This document shows positions 31,447 through 41,108 of a DNA stretch of 64,000 nucleotides, in pieces. The stretch is taken from NCBI RefSeq assembly GCF_011059135.1, contig NZ_JAALGD010000002.1, forward strand, positions 124,001-188,000, in the 5' to 3' direction. A program made the translations under genes and the position numbers. Positions within the stretch are counted from its first letter, which is position 1. Each line of letters opens with the position of its first letter. The notes beneath the pieces were generated by a model, which was given only the letters and a program-made list of their open reading frames with translations, searched no databases and was not told where the DNA came from. The DNA is from Brevibacillus sp. SYP-B805 (GTDB taxonomy: Bacteria > Bacillota > Bacilli > Brevibacillales > Brevibacillaceae).

Positions 31447-33234
31447 TTACGCCTTGCTCCCTTCCTTTACGGCCGTGGTCGCGATATGCAGTTCGCGCAG
31501 CTGCGCCCAATCCACTTCGCCCGGCGCGTCCACCATCAGGTCGCTGGCGCTGGCTGTTTTCGGGAAGGCGATCACCTCGCGCAGGTTGCTTCTGCCGGCC
31601 AGCAGCATGATCAGCCGGTCGAGACCAAGCGCGATCCCTCCGTGCGGCGGCGTGCCGTATTCAAAGGCATCGAGCAGGAAGCCGAATTTCTCCCTGGCTT
31701 CTTCCGGACTGTGGCCGAGCAGCTTGAACATTTTCTCCTGCACATCACGCTGGAAGATCCGCATCGAACCGCCGCCCAGCTCGTAGCCGTTCAGCACCAG
31801 GTCGTACGCCTGCGCCCGCATCTTGCCCGGTTCCGTTTCGAACAGGTGGAGATCCTCGTCTTTGGGACGGGTGAACGGATGGTGCAGCGCCACGAAGCGG
31901 CCTGCCTCTTCGTCCCATTCCACCAGCGGGAAGTCAACGACCCACAGGAAGGCGAACTTGCTCTGGTCGATCAGGCCAAGCTCCGCCCCCAGCTTGGAAC
32001 GAAGCGCCCCCAGCGCGTCCGCTACCACTCTTGGCTTGTCGGCGACGAACAGGAGCAGGTCTCCTTCCTCAGCGTCCAGACGCTGCTTCAGGACAGCCAG
32101 CTCTTCCTCCTTGAAGAATTTGGCGATCGGCCCTTTGGCCTCGCCGTCTTTCAAGGCGATGTAGGCCAGCCCTTTCGCCCCGTAACGCGCCGCGAATTTC
32201 TGCAGATCGTCCGCCTCTTTGCGGGAGTAATGACCGCAGCCTTTGGCGTTGATCGCTTTCACCTGACCGCCGCTTGCCACCGCGTTGGCGAACACCTTGA
32301 AATCGCTGTGCTGCACAAGATCGGAGACGTCCACCAGCTCCATGCCGAAGCGGATATCCGGCTTGTCGGAACCGTAGCGCCCCATCGCTTCCGCATAGGT
32401 TAAGCGCGGGAAGGGGGTCGGAATATCGAGGCCGATCGTTTGTTTAAACACATGGGCCACCATCTGCTCCATCAGGGGCAGCAGATCCTCCATCGGCAGG
32501 AAGGAGGTCTCGATGTCCACCTGGGTAAACTCCGGCTGACGATCCGCCCGCAGATCCTCGTCGCGGAAACAGCGGACGATCTGATAATACCGCTCGAACC
32601 CGGAGACCATCAGCAACTGCTTGAAAAGCTGCGGAGACTGCGGCAGCGCGTAAAATTCGCCCGGATGCACGCGGGACGGCACCAGATAGTCGCGCGCCCC
32701 TTCCGGCGTGCTTTTGGTAAGCATCGGGGTTTCCACTTCCAGGAACCCGTGTGCGTCCAGGAAGTCGCGGAACGCCTTGGCCGCCTTGCTGCGCAGGATG
32801 AAGGTGCGCTGCATCTCCGGACGGCGCAGGTCGAGATAACGGTATTTCAGCCGCACCTGCTCATCCACATCCACCTCATCCTCGATCTCGAACGGCGGCG
32901 TCTTGGCCTTGTTAATGATGGTGATCTCGGAGATGTGCACCTCCACCTCCCCGGTCTTCAGCTTGGGATTGACCGCTTCCGGCGCCCGGGCGACCACTTC
33001 CCCCCTGACCGACAGCACATACTCGCTGCGGGCCTTGTCCGCCAGCTCCCACGCCGCCTTGTTGTATTCCGGGTTAAAGACGATCTGGACGATCCCCGTA
33101 CGGTCCCGCAGGTCGATGAAGATGACGCCGCCCAAATCGCGCCGTTTCTGCACCCAACCGTTCAGCACCACTTCCTGTCCGATCTGTTCCTTGCCGACTT
33201 CCCCGCAAAAAATCGTTCGTTTGCTCCATTCCAT
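31447..33234 (-). CDS. aspS: Aspartyl-tRNA synthetase
   Basis: The 595-residue class II enzyme has an N-terminal OB-fold anticodon-binding domain ([20 protein letters not shown]), motif 2 ([18 protein letters not shown]), the bacterial GAD insertion (about residues 290-410) and motif 3 ([13 protein letters not shown]). It charges tRNA-Asp. The gene follows hisS with a 35-bp gap and shares its T-box leader. Confidence 0.96.
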   Translation of the reverse strand: MEWSKRTIFCGEVGKEQIGQEVVLNGWVQKRRDLGGVIFIDLRDRTGIVQIVFNPEYNKAAWELADKARSEYVLSVRGEVVARAPEAVNPKLKTGEVEVHISEITIINKAKTPPFEIEDEVDVDEQVRLKYRYLDLRRPEMQRTFILRSKAAKAFRDFLDAHGFLEVETPMLTKSTPEGARDYLVPSRVHPGEFYALPQSPQLFKQLLMVSGFERYYQIVRCFRDEDLRADRQPEFTQVDIETSFLPMEDLLPLMEQMVAHVFKQTIGLDIPTPFPRLTYAEAMGRYGSDKPDIRFGMELVDVSDLVQHSDFKVFANAVASGGQVKAINAKGCGHYSRKEADDLQKFAARYGAKGLAYIALKDGEAKGPIAKFFKEEELAVLKQRLDAEEGDLLLFVADKPRVVADALGALRSKLGAELGLIDQSKFAFLWVVDFPLVEWDEEAGRFVALHHPFTRPKDEDLHLFETEPGKMRAQAYDLVLNGYELGGGSMRIFQRDVQEKMFKLLGHSPEEAREKFGFLLDAFEYGTPPHGGIALGLDRLIMLLAGRSNLREVIAFPKTASASDLMVDAPGEVDWAQLRELHIATTAVKEGSKA

Positions 33235-33269
33235 CGTTCCTATCCTCCACTCTCCAGGTTGAAAAGCTG

Positions 33270-34535
33270 TTAATGTCCGCGGATGGCCTGCACCAGTTCC
33301 CCAGCCGGAATCTCCCGCTGCTCCCCGGTCGCCATCTCTTTCAGCACCACCGTGCCGTTCGCCAGCTCCGCTTCCCCGATAATGGCGGTAAAGCGGGCCG
33401 AGAGCCGGTCGGCCGCCTTCAGCTGCGCTTTCATCTTGCGGTCGAGGTAATCCATCTCCGCCGAAATCCCGGCCTGCCGCAGCTCGTCCAGCAGGCGGAA
33501 TGCCTGTGCCTTCGCCTCGCTCGTCTGCAGCACGAGATAGCAGTCGATGCCCTCTTCCACCGGCAGCTGGATGCCCTGCTTTTCCAGGGCGAGCAGCAGG
33601 CGTTCGACGCCGAAAGCGAACCCGATCCCCGGCATATCGTCGCCGCCCAGCTCCGCCACCAGGCCGTTGTACCGTCCGCCGCCGCAGAGCGTTTCGACGG
33701 CGCCGATCTCCGCCATCTTGATTTCGAACGCGGTTAGCGTGTAATAGTCCAGCCCGCGCACCAGCCGGTTATCCACGACAAACGGAATGCCCAGGTCCGT
33801 CAGATAGCGCTGCACGGCTGCGAAGTGGGCGGCCGACTCCTCGCTGAGATAGGCGAGAAGAGACGGCGCATCCTTGGTCAGCGCCTTGCACTTCTCGTTT
33901 TTGCAGTCCAGCACACGCAGCGGGTTGCGGTCGATCCGCGACTGGCAGTCTTCACACAGCTCGCTGCGCACGTTGTTGAGAAAATCAAGCAGGTAGCTGC
34001 GGTGACGGGCCCGATCCTCCCGGGTTCCCACGCTGTTCAGGTCCACGCGCAGCCCTTTCAGCCCCATCTTTTCGAAAAAGCGGAACACCATGGCGATCAC
34101 TTCGGCGTCGATGGCCGGATCGCTGGAGCCGAAGGTCTCGGCGCCGATCTGGGTAAACTGGCGCAGCCGCCCAGCCTGCGGACGCTCATGCCGGAACATC
34201 GGCCCGATGTAGTACAGCTTCGTTGGCTGGTTGGGAGAGCCGTACATTTTGTTCTCCACGTAGGAACGAACCACTCCCGCCGTATTCTCGGGCCTCAGCG
34301 TCAGCTGATCCTCGCTGCGCGGGTTGCGCACGCTGTACATCTCTTTCTCGACGATGTCCGTCGTCTCGCCCACCCCGCGTTGAAACAGCTCCGTATGTTC
34401 AAACATCGGCGTGCGAATCTCGCGATAGTTGTAACAGCGAAAATGTTCGCGCGCCTTCGCTTCAATGTACTGCCACTGCTCGACGGCGCCAGGCAGAATA
34501 TCCTGGGTGCCGCGTGGAATTTGAATCCTCGCCAT
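33270..34535 (-). CDS. hisS: Histidyl-tRNA synthetase
   Basis: The 421-residue class II enzyme shows RGTQDILPG near the N terminus, motif 2 ([20 protein letters not shown]), the histidine motifs [14 protein letters not shown] and [14 protein letters not shown], and a C-terminal anticodon-binding domain. Start ATG 34535 follows AAGGAGG by 8 nt. First gene of the hisS-aspS operon. Confidence 0.96.
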   Translation of the reverse strand: MARIQIPRGTQDILPGAVEQWQYIEAKAREHFRCYNYREIRTPMFEHTELFQRGVGETTDIVEKEMYSVRNPRSEDQLTLRPENTAGVVRSYVENKMYGSPNQPTKLYYIGPMFRHERPQAGRLRQFTQIGAETFGSSDPAIDAEVIAMVFRFFEKMGLKGLRVDLNSVGTREDRARHRSYLLDFLNNVRSELCEDCQSRIDRNPLRVLDCKNEKCKALTKDAPSLLAYLSEESAAHFAAVQRYLTDLGIPFVVDNRLVRGLDYYTLTAFEIKMAEIGAVETLCGGGRYNGLVAELGGDDMPGIGFAFGVERLLLALEKQGIQLPVEEGIDCYLVLQTSEAKAQAFRLLDELRQAGISAEMDYLDRKMKAQLKAADRLSARFTAIIGEAELANGTVVLKEMATGEQREIPAGELVQAIRGH

Positions 34536-34569
34536 GTTCAAAACCTCCTTGCGTACTTGCCAACCTCAT

Positions 34570-34879
34570 AAAAAAAACTCCCGTCGCTGACATGAGCCAA
34601 ACGCCATGTCAGGGACGAGAGATTGCTCCCGTGGTGCCACCCTGCTTGGATATCCGCAAAGACGATATCCCGCTCAACGAACAGCCCGGGGGCTGTTCTT
34701 CCGCCGTTAACGCCGGCATACGCCTAACAGTTACTGGGTACGAAAGCCGTTCACTGGGGTCTTCCGGGAGGTCATTCGCCAAGTCGTGATAGAAAAGCGC
34801 TCTCAGCCGCGGCGCCTTCTCTCTGGCTATCCGGTGCCTGGGTACTTGGTCCCGTCATCAGATCACTTGATAAAACTTA
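34570..34879 (-). promoter_or_regulatory. T-box leader of hisS-aspS
   Basis: Minus-strand T-box sequence AGGGTGGCACCACGGG (about 34643-34628) and a long terminator hairpin (CTCGTCCCTGACATG, CATGTCAGCGACGGGAG) followed by eight T (34570-34577). The candidate specifier region at 34788-34783 reads CAC GAC, that is His and Asp codons side by side, fitting an operon for both synthetases. Confidence 0.9.
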
Positions 34880-34885
34880 TATGGA

Positions 34886-34914
34886 ATGATAGCAAATCGG
34901 CGTTGGCGAGTCAA
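34886..34914 (-). promoter_or_regulatory. Sigma-A promoter of hisS-aspS
   Basis: TTGACT (34914-34909), 17 bp, TATCAT (34891-34886) on the minus strand, just behind the hemZ stop codon. Confidence 0.8.
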
Positions 34915-34937
34915 CGTCCCTGTCGGTAAAACTAATT

Positions 34938-36464
34938 TTAAGACCCCGCCGACGCAAGCGCCCCCTCCGATTCGCTGTACACCTTGTCCAGATCGGCCAG
35001 CTTCTCTTCGATCAACTGCCGGTAGGTGTCGTTGTAGGTTTTGGGATCTTTCGGGTTGGGCCAGCGCATCAGCTTGCCGGAACCGGGCTTCATCAGCTTG
35101 GAGACCGCCCCGCAGCCCAGGCCGAGGATGGTTTGCACCTCTTCCATGATCATAATGTTGTAAATGCTCTCTTTGCCCGGCTGCGCGTAGCCGATATTTT
35201 CCAGGTTGCCCAGGATGTTTTTTTGCCGGTAGAGGTAGTAGGGGCGGTAGCCGTGCGCCGCCGTCCAGGACGAGGCCAGCTCCATCATGCGCCTGATCTC
35301 GTCGCGGCCGGCCACCCGGTAGCGCTCTTTGTGCTGGGTCATTTCAGAAGCGCGTTTGAAGGAGAGCGTGTGGACGGTGAGCGAAGCAGGCATCAGCTGT
35401 TCCACCTGCTCCAGGCTGTGGGTCAGCTCGGCAAGCCCTTCATTGGGCAGGCCGATGATCAGGTCCATATTGATATTGGTCAGCCCCATCTCCATCGCCA
35501 GATAATACGTCTCAATCGTCTCCTCGACCGTATGATGGCGGCCGATCGCCTGCAGGGTCTCCTGCGTGAACGACTGCGGGTTGATGCTGATGCGGTCCAC
35601 GTCCCATTTCTTCATTACCGCCAGCTTCTCCCGCGTGATGGTATCCGGACGTCCGGCTTCCACGGTCAGCTCCCGCACCTTGTCCATGTGGGGAAAGGAT
35701 GCGTGGAGGGCGGCAAACAGCCGGTCCAGGTCATCCGCCGTCACGCTGGTGGGAGTGCCGCCACCAAAATAGATGGAGGTGATCCGCCTGTCCTGCCGCT
35801 TCAGCCATTCGCCCGTTTTCTCAATCTCGTAATGCAGCCCTTCCAGAAACGGATTGACGGAGGCGGTATGACTTCTGATGGCATAGGCAGGAAACGTACA
35901 GTAGGCGCATTTCGTCGGACAAAAGGGGATTCCGATATAGACGGACAGCTCTTGGTCAATGTCGTAAAAGTCGGGAACGACCTGCAGCTGCAGGTCAATA
36001 ATTGCCTGCAGGAGCTTCAGCTTGTACGGGCGCACCATGTAATCGGCCGTCAGATGGCGGTGCGCTTCTTCCCGCGACATGCCGCTCGAAAGGAGGTGAT
36101 GCAGCAGTTTGGCGGGACGGATCCCGGTCAGTATCCCCCAGCCCTGTTCGATGCCCGTGTATTCCTCCAACAGCATCAGGAGGGTATACATGACCGCCTG
36201 CTTGGCCGTCTTGCGCATGCCTTTTTCGTCATGGGCCGCATAGGGACGGAAACAGGCGCGGTCATGGCGCCGTCCTTCCGCTTCCAGCGAACCTGCGGCC
36301 TTCACTCCATCCGGCTTGGGTTCCGCCGACAGTCGAATATAGAGAGCGCCATTTTGGCGTTCAAATTCCTTCACAAACCGAATCGTCGGTTCCTCTTCGA
36401 AAAGGGCGAGGATCAAGCCGATCTCCCGTTCAAAGGAGTGCCCTTCACATATGACTTGGATCAT
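34938..36464 (-). CDS. hemZ: Coproporphyrinogen III oxidase-like radical SAM protein HemZ
   Basis: The 508-residue protein has the radical-SAM cluster motif CPTKCAYC (near residue 180), FGGGTPTSV, and the HemN-like order RISINPQSF and NINMDLIIGLPNEG. HemZ is the oxygen-independent coproporphyrinogen dehydrogenase-related protein of Bacillales, with an N-terminal extension of about 165 residues that other HemN proteins lack. AGGTGA precedes the ATG. Whether it works in haem synthesis or another radical reaction cannot be told from sequence alone. Confidence 0.9.
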   Translation of the reverse strand: MIQVICEGHSFEREIGLILALFEEEPTIRFVKEFERQNGALYIRLSAEPKPDGVKAAGSLEAEGRRHDRACFRPYAAHDEKGMRKTAKQAVMYTLLMLLEEYTGIEQGWGILTGIRPAKLLHHLLSSGMSREEAHRHLTADYMVRPYKLKLLQAIIDLQLQVVPDFYDIDQELSVYIGIPFCPTKCAYCTFPAYAIRSHTASVNPFLEGLHYEIEKTGEWLKRQDRRITSIYFGGGTPTSVTADDLDRLFAALHASFPHMDKVRELTVEAGRPDTITREKLAVMKKWDVDRISINPQSFTQETLQAIGRHHTVEETIETYYLAMEMGLTNINMDLIIGLPNEGLAELTHSLEQVEQLMPASLTVHTLSFKRASEMTQHKERYRVAGRDEIRRMMELASSWTAAHGYRPYYLYRQKNILGNLENIGYAQPGKESIYNIMIMEEVQTILGLGCGAVSKLMKPGSGKLMRWPNPKDPKTYNDTYRQLIEEKLADLDKVYSESEGALASAGS

Positions 36465-36542
36465 GCGTTCACCTGCTTTTCAGTCTGCCATTTTTCATAT
36501 TATCCGACCTGAAAAGCACGGTCAACGCGGAAAAGAACGGGA

Positions 36543-36716
36543 TCAGCGCTTCATGTTCCGGCGCAGCAGCCGGACATCCCGCACGCTGATGTGAAACTCC
36601 TGGGCCAGTTCCACATCGTTCAGCTGGGCCTCCTTCTCGAGGAAATCGTGAAAATCGACAGAGAACAGCCGCCGATTCGACGCCTGGGCAAAACTCTCCT
36701 TGTGAGACTGACGCAT
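36543..36716 (-). CDS. 57-residue helix-turn-helix-like small protein
   Basis: A short gene with a textbook ribosome site (AAGGAGG, 7 nt before the ATG at 36716). The product begins MRQSHKESFAQASNRRLFS and ends NDVELAQEFHISVRDVRLLR with a RNMKR tail; the second half has the pattern of a helix-turn-helix recognition motif (VELAQEF-IS-RDVRLLR). It lies between hemZ and the amidase gene, near where B. subtilis has the small gene yrzK. It may be a small DNA-binding regulator; no target is known. Confidence 0.7.
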   Translation of the reverse strand: MRQSHKESFAQASNRRLFSVDFHDFLEKEAQLNDVELAQEFHISVRDVRLLRRNMKR

Positions 36717-36874
36717 CTGGACGCCTCCTTGGACGATGGGTTATTCCTATTCTTGCCGGGGATTTGGCGGAGAATGCGGGAAGATGTCGTATTGTGCAGG
36801 AAAATGAAGGCAGCATCCCGAATAGAAAACTGTCAAGACGATCCATATCGATCAACGCAGAAAGGATGTCATAG

Positions 36875-38701
36875 GTGTTCACTCGCAAAAAGCTTCACGG
36901 GCGTATTCTCACCATTTTGTCCCTGATCGCCCTGCCGTATACCGTGTGGGCTGCTGCCGGTGAAGTACAGGTGACTGTCGATAACTTGAACGTCCGTTCC
37001 GGTCCCGGCCTGAATGAGCCGGTTGTGACCACGGTTGCCAAAGATACCGTTCTTCCTGTGCTGGCTGAAGAAGATAACTGGGTACAGGTCAAACTGCCCA
37101 ATGGAAACACGGGATGGCTGGCAAGCTGGCTGACAAGGGCCCTCCCGCCGAAAACCGCCGTCAATCAGGTAACCAGCCAGGTGCAGAACCTGAATGTACG
37201 CTCCGGCCCGAGCACGACGTTTCCCGTCATGGCCGCCATCAACCCCGACCGTTCCTATCCGCTTGTGCAAAAAAGCGGACAGTGGTACCAAATCCAGCTG
37301 CCCGGCGGCCAGAAAGGCTGGGTGGCCGGATGGCTGGTAAAGGAAACCGCCGGCGAAACGCAAGGGGCATCGGCTGCGGCTTCCCCGTCTCCTGCGCCGG
37401 TGCAGCCGCCCGCTTCGGTACCTGTGAATCAGGGCAGCACAAGCGCAGGCGATACCATCACCCTTCACCATGATCCCTATGTGTATCCGGAACCGGATGC
37501 GACGGTTCCCGCCATCGGTCAGCTGAGTCAGGGGCAAACCGTAACAAAACTGGCGCAGCGCGACGGCTGGATCCAGATCGATTACCAGGGGGTGCCCGCC
37601 TGGATACCACAGGAGACGGGAACGGGCTCAACCGTTACGCCAACGCCGGCGCCGCCGTCCGGCCAGGAGCAGTCGGAGCCTGCCGGAAGCGCGCCGCAGC
37701 AAGCTCGGCCAGCTGACAGCAGCAGCAGGACGACCGCCACCGTGTCCGGCTCCGGCGTAAACCTGCGCAGCCAGCCTACGACGCAGAGCGAACGGTTAGC
37801 CACGCTCGCCCTGGGGACAAGCCTGGAGGTTCTTCAAAAGCAGGGGGACTGGTATCAGGTGAAAACGCCCGACGGCAAAGTGGGCTGGATCGCCGGCTGG
37901 CTGATCGATGTGCAGGAGGCCGCCGTTCCTGAACAGGCTTATGTGACGGTGCTGAATCCAGACACCAACCTGCGTTCCGGGCCGGGCACCTCCTACGACA
38001 TCGTGGGACGCGTGCAGGCGGGCGAACGCTACCCAATCGTCAAGCGGGAGGATGACTGGTTTCAGATTCGGCTGCCGGACGGGACCACCGGGTATATCGC
38101 CGGATGGCTGGTCAATGCCGACGGCACCGCCAATGTCGTGAGAGGAAACGAACTGGTCGGCAAAGTGATCGTGGTCGACCCCGGCCATGGCGGCGACGAT
38201 AACGGAGCAACCGGCTCCAGCTTCTCCACGCTGGAAAAAAACGTCAATCTGCAGGTGGCCCTGCTTCTCAAAAACAAGCTGGAAGCGGCCGGCGCGACCG
38301 TCATCATGACGCGCAGCGACGACCGGAAGCTTACCCTGCAGAACCGCGTGGATATCGCCGTCAACAACAAGGCCGACATTTTCGTCAGCATCCATCACAA
38401 CACCCATCCGAACGCGCTGACGAACGGCTCCATCGTGTTCTACTACAACCAGGGAAAATCAAGCACACTGGCTTCCTACGTACAGGCTGAACTCGTCAAG
38501 GCGACCAACTACAAAGATCTCTCCTCCCGCTTCGGCAACTATTTTGTCCTGCGGGAGAATCCGGTTGTCTCCATCCTGGCCGAGATCGCGTTCCTGTCCA
38601 ATTATCAGGACGAGATCCGCGCCCGTTCGTCCAAGCAGCAGGACCTGGCGGCGGAAGGGATTTTCAAGGGGATACTGCGCTACTTCGCGGCGCAAAAGTA
38701 A
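36875..38701 (+). CDS. N-acetylmuramoyl-L-alanine amidase with SH3b repeats (YrvJ-like)
   Basis: The 608-residue secreted protein has a signal peptide (to about AAAGEVQV), then several bacterial SH3 domains (units containing LNVRSGPG, NLRSGPGTSYDIVG, WYQVKTPDGKVGWIAGWL) separated by Pro/Ser/Thr linkers, and a C-terminal Amidase_3 domain: VVDPGHGGDDNGATG, zinc His in SIHHNTHPN and the catalytic Glu in SILAEIAFLSN. It cleaves the bond between MurNAc and L-Ala. The third SH3 unit (about 195-245) is degenerate. GTG start at 36875. B. subtilis yrvJ has the same design and place. Confidence 0.92.
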   Translation: MFTRKKLHGRILTILSLIALPYTVWAAAGEVQVTVDNLNVRSGPGLNEPVVTTVAKDTVLPVLAEEDNWVQVKLPNGNTGWLASWLTRALPPKTAVNQVTSQVQNLNVRSGPSTTFPVMAAINPDRSYPLVQKSGQWYQIQLPGGQKGWVAGWLVKETAGETQGASAAASPSPAPVQPPASVPVNQGSTSAGDTITLHHDPYVYPEPDATVPAIGQLSQGQTVTKLAQRDGWIQIDYQGVPAWIPQETGTGSTVTPTPAPPSGQEQSEPAGSAPQQARPADSSSRTTATVSGSGVNLRSQPTTQSERLATLALGTSLEVLQKQGDWYQVKTPDGKVGWIAGWLIDVQEAAVPEQAYVTVLNPDTNLRSGPGTSYDIVGRVQAGERYPIVKREDDWFQIRLPDGTTGYIAGWLVNADGTANVVRGNELVGKVIVVDPGHGGDDNGATGSSFSTLEKNVNLQVALLLKNKLEAAGATVIMTRSDDRKLTLQNRVDIAVNNKADIFVSIHHNTHPNALTNGSIVFYYNQGKSSTLASYVQAELVKATNYKDLSSRFGNYFVLRENPVVSILAEIAFLSNYQDEIRARSSKQQDLAAEGIFKGILRYFAAQK

Positions 38702-38714
38702 GAGAAAAAAAGGA

Positions 38715-38743
38715 ACGAGCCCTCGACGCAAGGGCTCGTTTTT
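38715..38743 (+). terminator. Terminator of the amidase gene
   Basis: ACGAGCCCT, 7-nt loop, AGGGCTCGT followed by TTTT, 14 bp after the stop codon. Confidence 0.92.
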
Positions 38744-38832
38744 GGCTGTCGGGCAAGCCGGCAGCCATTTTTATTTCGCAGCGCCTCCGGCTGCCCGTTC
38801 CAATCCACAATCTGCAAAGAAGCGAGCGCCGT

Positions 38833-39810
38833 TCATGATTGCCGGCTGAGGGCCTCCTGTGTCTTGCCGGTCAAGGCGGGAAAGTGCGGAAGAACTTCTT
38901 CCCCCAATTCCTCCAGCACCTCTTCAAAAGGACGGCGGCCGTATTTCAAGTTGAGGATCACATGGTTGACCCCCGCATCTTTCAGGCTCTCGATAAACGC
39001 AATGAGGGGATTGCGGCCGATTCGGAACCCCAGGTGTATGGGAATGGGCGGATGGTTCGGATCCTCCGTCAAATCGATATAGAGGGACTGACTGAATGGT
39101 TTGAACCGATCCGTCAGAGAACGCCAATTGTTAATCAGTTCCGCCTGGAAGCGCAAGTTGCGGGGATAGTACAGCCAGCCATCGCTGTGTTGGGCGATCC
39201 ATTCGACGGACTGCGAGCTGTGGCCGGTGACCAGCACCGGAATGTCCAGCAGACGCGGTTTGGGCAGCATGTCCCCGTCCCGCATGTGGACCCGCGGCGA
39301 CTGGATCACCGGAAAGTTCTCCTCCCACGCTTTTTTCATGACCGCCATGGCTTCCTGAAACAGCGCCCCGCGTTGTTCGAAGTCAACGGAAAAGGCCGGA
39401 AATTCGATCGGGCGATCCCCGGTAGCCACCCCGAGAACCAGTCGCTCGCCGGACAGCTTGTCGATGGAAGCGGCTGCTTTCGCAACATGCAAAGGGTGAC
39501 GCAGGGTAAGAATGATGCTCGCGGTGCCCAGGGCAATGGTTTCGGTCTGGGCGGCGATATACCCCAAAAAGGCCCAGGGATCATACATTTGGCCCACATC
39601 CCCGAAATGGGGATCATGCAGCGGAACATCCCGGACGAACAAAGCGGCAAAGTTCAGCTCTTCCGCTCGTTTGGCCAGTTTCACCTGTTTCTCGATGTTC
39701 ATCTCCGGGATGCTGCCCTCGTAGGATTCCAAGGGGAAAAACAAGCCAAGCGTCAGCTGGTTTTCCTGAAACATGCGTGAATATCCCTTATGGTTGGCAA
39801 ACCTGTTCAT
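38833..39810 (-). CDS. LLM-class flavin-dependent oxidoreductase
   Basis: The 325-residue protein has the luciferase-like monooxygenase TIM-barrel pattern: LTLGLFFPLESYEGSIP, ALFVRDVPLHDPHFGD, TIALGTASIILTLRHP, GERLVLGVATGDRP and VLVTGHSSQSVEWIAQ. Such enzymes use FMN (or F420) on varied small substrates; the substrate is unknown. GGAGGGG lies 5 nt before the ATG. An ArsR-type regulator gene lies directly upstream on the same strand, and a 20-bp near-perfect palindrome precedes this gene, suggesting repression by that regulator. Confidence 0.88.
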   Translation of the reverse strand: MNRFANHKGYSRMFQENQLTLGLFFPLESYEGSIPEMNIEKQVKLAKRAEELNFAALFVRDVPLHDPHFGDVGQMYDPWAFLGYIAAQTETIALGTASIILTLRHPLHVAKAAASIDKLSGERLVLGVATGDRPIEFPAFSVDFEQRGALFQEAMAVMKKAWEENFPVIQSPRVHMRDGDMLPKPRLLDIPVLVTGHSSQSVEWIAQHSDGWLYYPRNLRFQAELINNWRSLTDRFKPFSQSLYIDLTEDPNHPPIPIHLGFRIGRNPLIAFIESLKDAGVNHVILNLKYGRRPFEEVLEELGEEVLPHFPALTGKTQEALSRQS

Positions 39811-39830
39811 GACGGCCCCTCCATATCTAT

Positions 39831-39850
39831 ATATCTATAATTATCGATAT
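39831..39850. promoter_or_regulatory. Near-perfect 20-bp palindrome, likely ArsR-type operator
   Basis: The sequence (arms ATATC and GATAT, centre TAATTA) is symmetric with a single mismatched pair. It lies 21-40 bp before the LLM gene start, just downstream of a possible promoter (TTGCAA, 18 bp, TATTAT), so a bound regulator would block transcription. Confidence 0.65.
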
Positions 39851-39925
39851 AATAATAAGACAAAAGCCTTGATCATTGCAAGGCCAAAATCTGTCAAGGT
39901 GCCTGTGCTGGAACGGCAATGTGAA

Positions 39926-40228
39926 CTACAGCTCCCGCGACAACCATTCCATCATTTTTTTGATGTTCTCCTCATCCCTCTTGTAATACGTAAACTGCCC
40001 AATCCGTTTGGCTTTTATCAATCCGGCTTTTTGCAGCATGGACAGGTAAAGGGAAACGGTGGATTGGGACAACCCCACTTTTTTGTGGATATCGCTGACG
40101 CAAACCCCGTCTTCGTGGATATCGCCGTGCAGCGGTTTGGGAAAATGCCTATCAGGATGTTTCAGCCATTGGAGAATCTGCATCCTCGTTTCGTTGGACA
40201 AGGCTTTAAATACTTCCAACAGTTCCAT
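39926..40228 (-). CDS. ArsR-family winged-helix regulator
   Basis: The 100-residue protein has the ArsR fold: VFKALSNETRMQILQWLKHP, the recognition helix VGLSQSTVSLYLSMLQKAGL and the wing YYKRDEENIKKMM. A single Cys (DGVCVSDI) is present but not the classic CxC metal site, so sensing of arsenic is unlikely. ATG 40228 follows AGGGAGG by 5 nt. Likely regulates the downstream LLM oxidoreductase gene and itself. Confidence 0.88.
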   Translation of the reverse strand: MELLEVFKALSNETRMQILQWLKHPDRHFPKPLHGDIHEDGVCVSDIHKKVGLSQSTVSLYLSMLQKAGLIKAKRIGQFTYYKRDEENIKKMMEWLSREL

Positions 40229-40280
40229 TGCTGCCTCCCTGTTCATCTCGCAAGTATTTGCAATCTTAACCTTATATACC

Positions 40281-40309
40281 AAAAAAGACCGCCTGCATGA
40301 AAGACGGTC
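40281..40309 (-). terminator. Terminator of dtd
   Basis: On the minus strand GACCG, a 13-nt loop and CGGTC followed by TTTTTT, between dtd and the ArsR gene. The stem is short, so moderately sure. Confidence 0.6.
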
Positions 40310-40345
40310 ATTGGGCCAACATACCCGGTGCGATCATGTGCTGCG

Positions 40346-40783
40346 CTAAGATTCCACGATCAGGGTGACCGGCCCGTGGTTGAGGAGGCGGACTTCCATC
40401 ATCTCGCCGAAGCGCCCCGTTTCCACGTGCAATCCTATCTCCCGCAAGCGTTGATTGAACCGGTCATACAGCGGTTCCGCCTGGTCGGGTCTCGCCGCCG
40501 CCATGAAGTTGGGGCGCCGCCCTTTCCGGCAATCCCCGTACAGGGTGAACTGCGAGATCGACAGGATCTGGCCGCCGGTTTCCAGCACCGAGCGGTTCAT
40601 TTTCCCTTCCTCGTCTTCAAAGATGCGCAGATGGGCCACTTTTTCCGCGACAAAATCGACATCTGCTTCCGTATCGGTATGCGTGACACCCACCAGCAGG
40701 ACAAGGCCGTGATCGATCTGCCCGACCACCTCGCCTGCGACGGTCACGCTCGCTTCCTTCGAACGCTGTACGACGACGCGCAT
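40346..40783 (-). CDS. dtd: D-aminoacyl-tRNA deacylase
   Basis: The 145-residue enzyme removes D-amino acids from tRNA. Both active-site motifs are present: SQFTLYGD and the C-terminal [11 protein letters not shown]. The start is ATG 40783, with GGAGG upstream, giving the typical [16 protein letters not shown] terminus. It follows relA as in B. subtilis, but with a repeat element between. Confidence 0.95.
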   Translation of the reverse strand: MRVVVQRSKEASVTVAGEVVGQIDHGLVLLVGVTHTDTEADVDFVAEKVAHLRIFEDEEGKMNRSVLETGGQILSISQFTLYGDCRKGRRPNFMAAARPDQAEPLYDRFNQRLREIGLHVETGRFGEMMEVRLLNHGPVTLIVES

Positions 40784-40828
40784 GCTTCTCTTTCCTCCCA
40801 ATCAAATGACCCGGCGGACAATATCATA

Positions 40829-41108
40829 CAGGCTCTGCCTGCTTCAGACTGATGACAAACTTAGTAGCATGGCGTAATGGGGCCAAGCGAGCTCCTTTGA
40901 CGACCGGCTCAGCGGAGAAACGAAGACGCGGGATCCCAGGGGGCGTGAGTCTCACATCCCTGAGACGCCCAGATGTTGAGCCCCCTGCCCGCGGCGCGTT
41001 TCGGAGCGGACACGGCCCACTTCTGCGCGGGTCGTCAAGAGAGCGAGCAGGAACCATTACCCATGGTAAAAAGGACGTAGTCTGCACACTGACGCAGGCT
41101 CTGCCTGC
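40829..41108. repeat. Dispersed foldable repeat, copy B (inverted), with matching palindromic flanks
   Basis: This fills the 324-bp gap between relA and dtd. The same 14-bp palindrome, CAGGCTCTGCCTGC, occurs at 40829-40842 and 41095-41108, the second touching the relA stop codon. The DNA between them (about 252 bp, nearly the same length as copy A) is the reverse complement of copy A, with about seven differences in the 190-bp core; the rod-forming pairs TTGACGACC/GGTCGTCAA, CGCGGG/CCCGCG and AGGGGGC/GCCCCCT are all preserved. The flanking palindrome is different from that of copy A. Confidence 0.8.
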
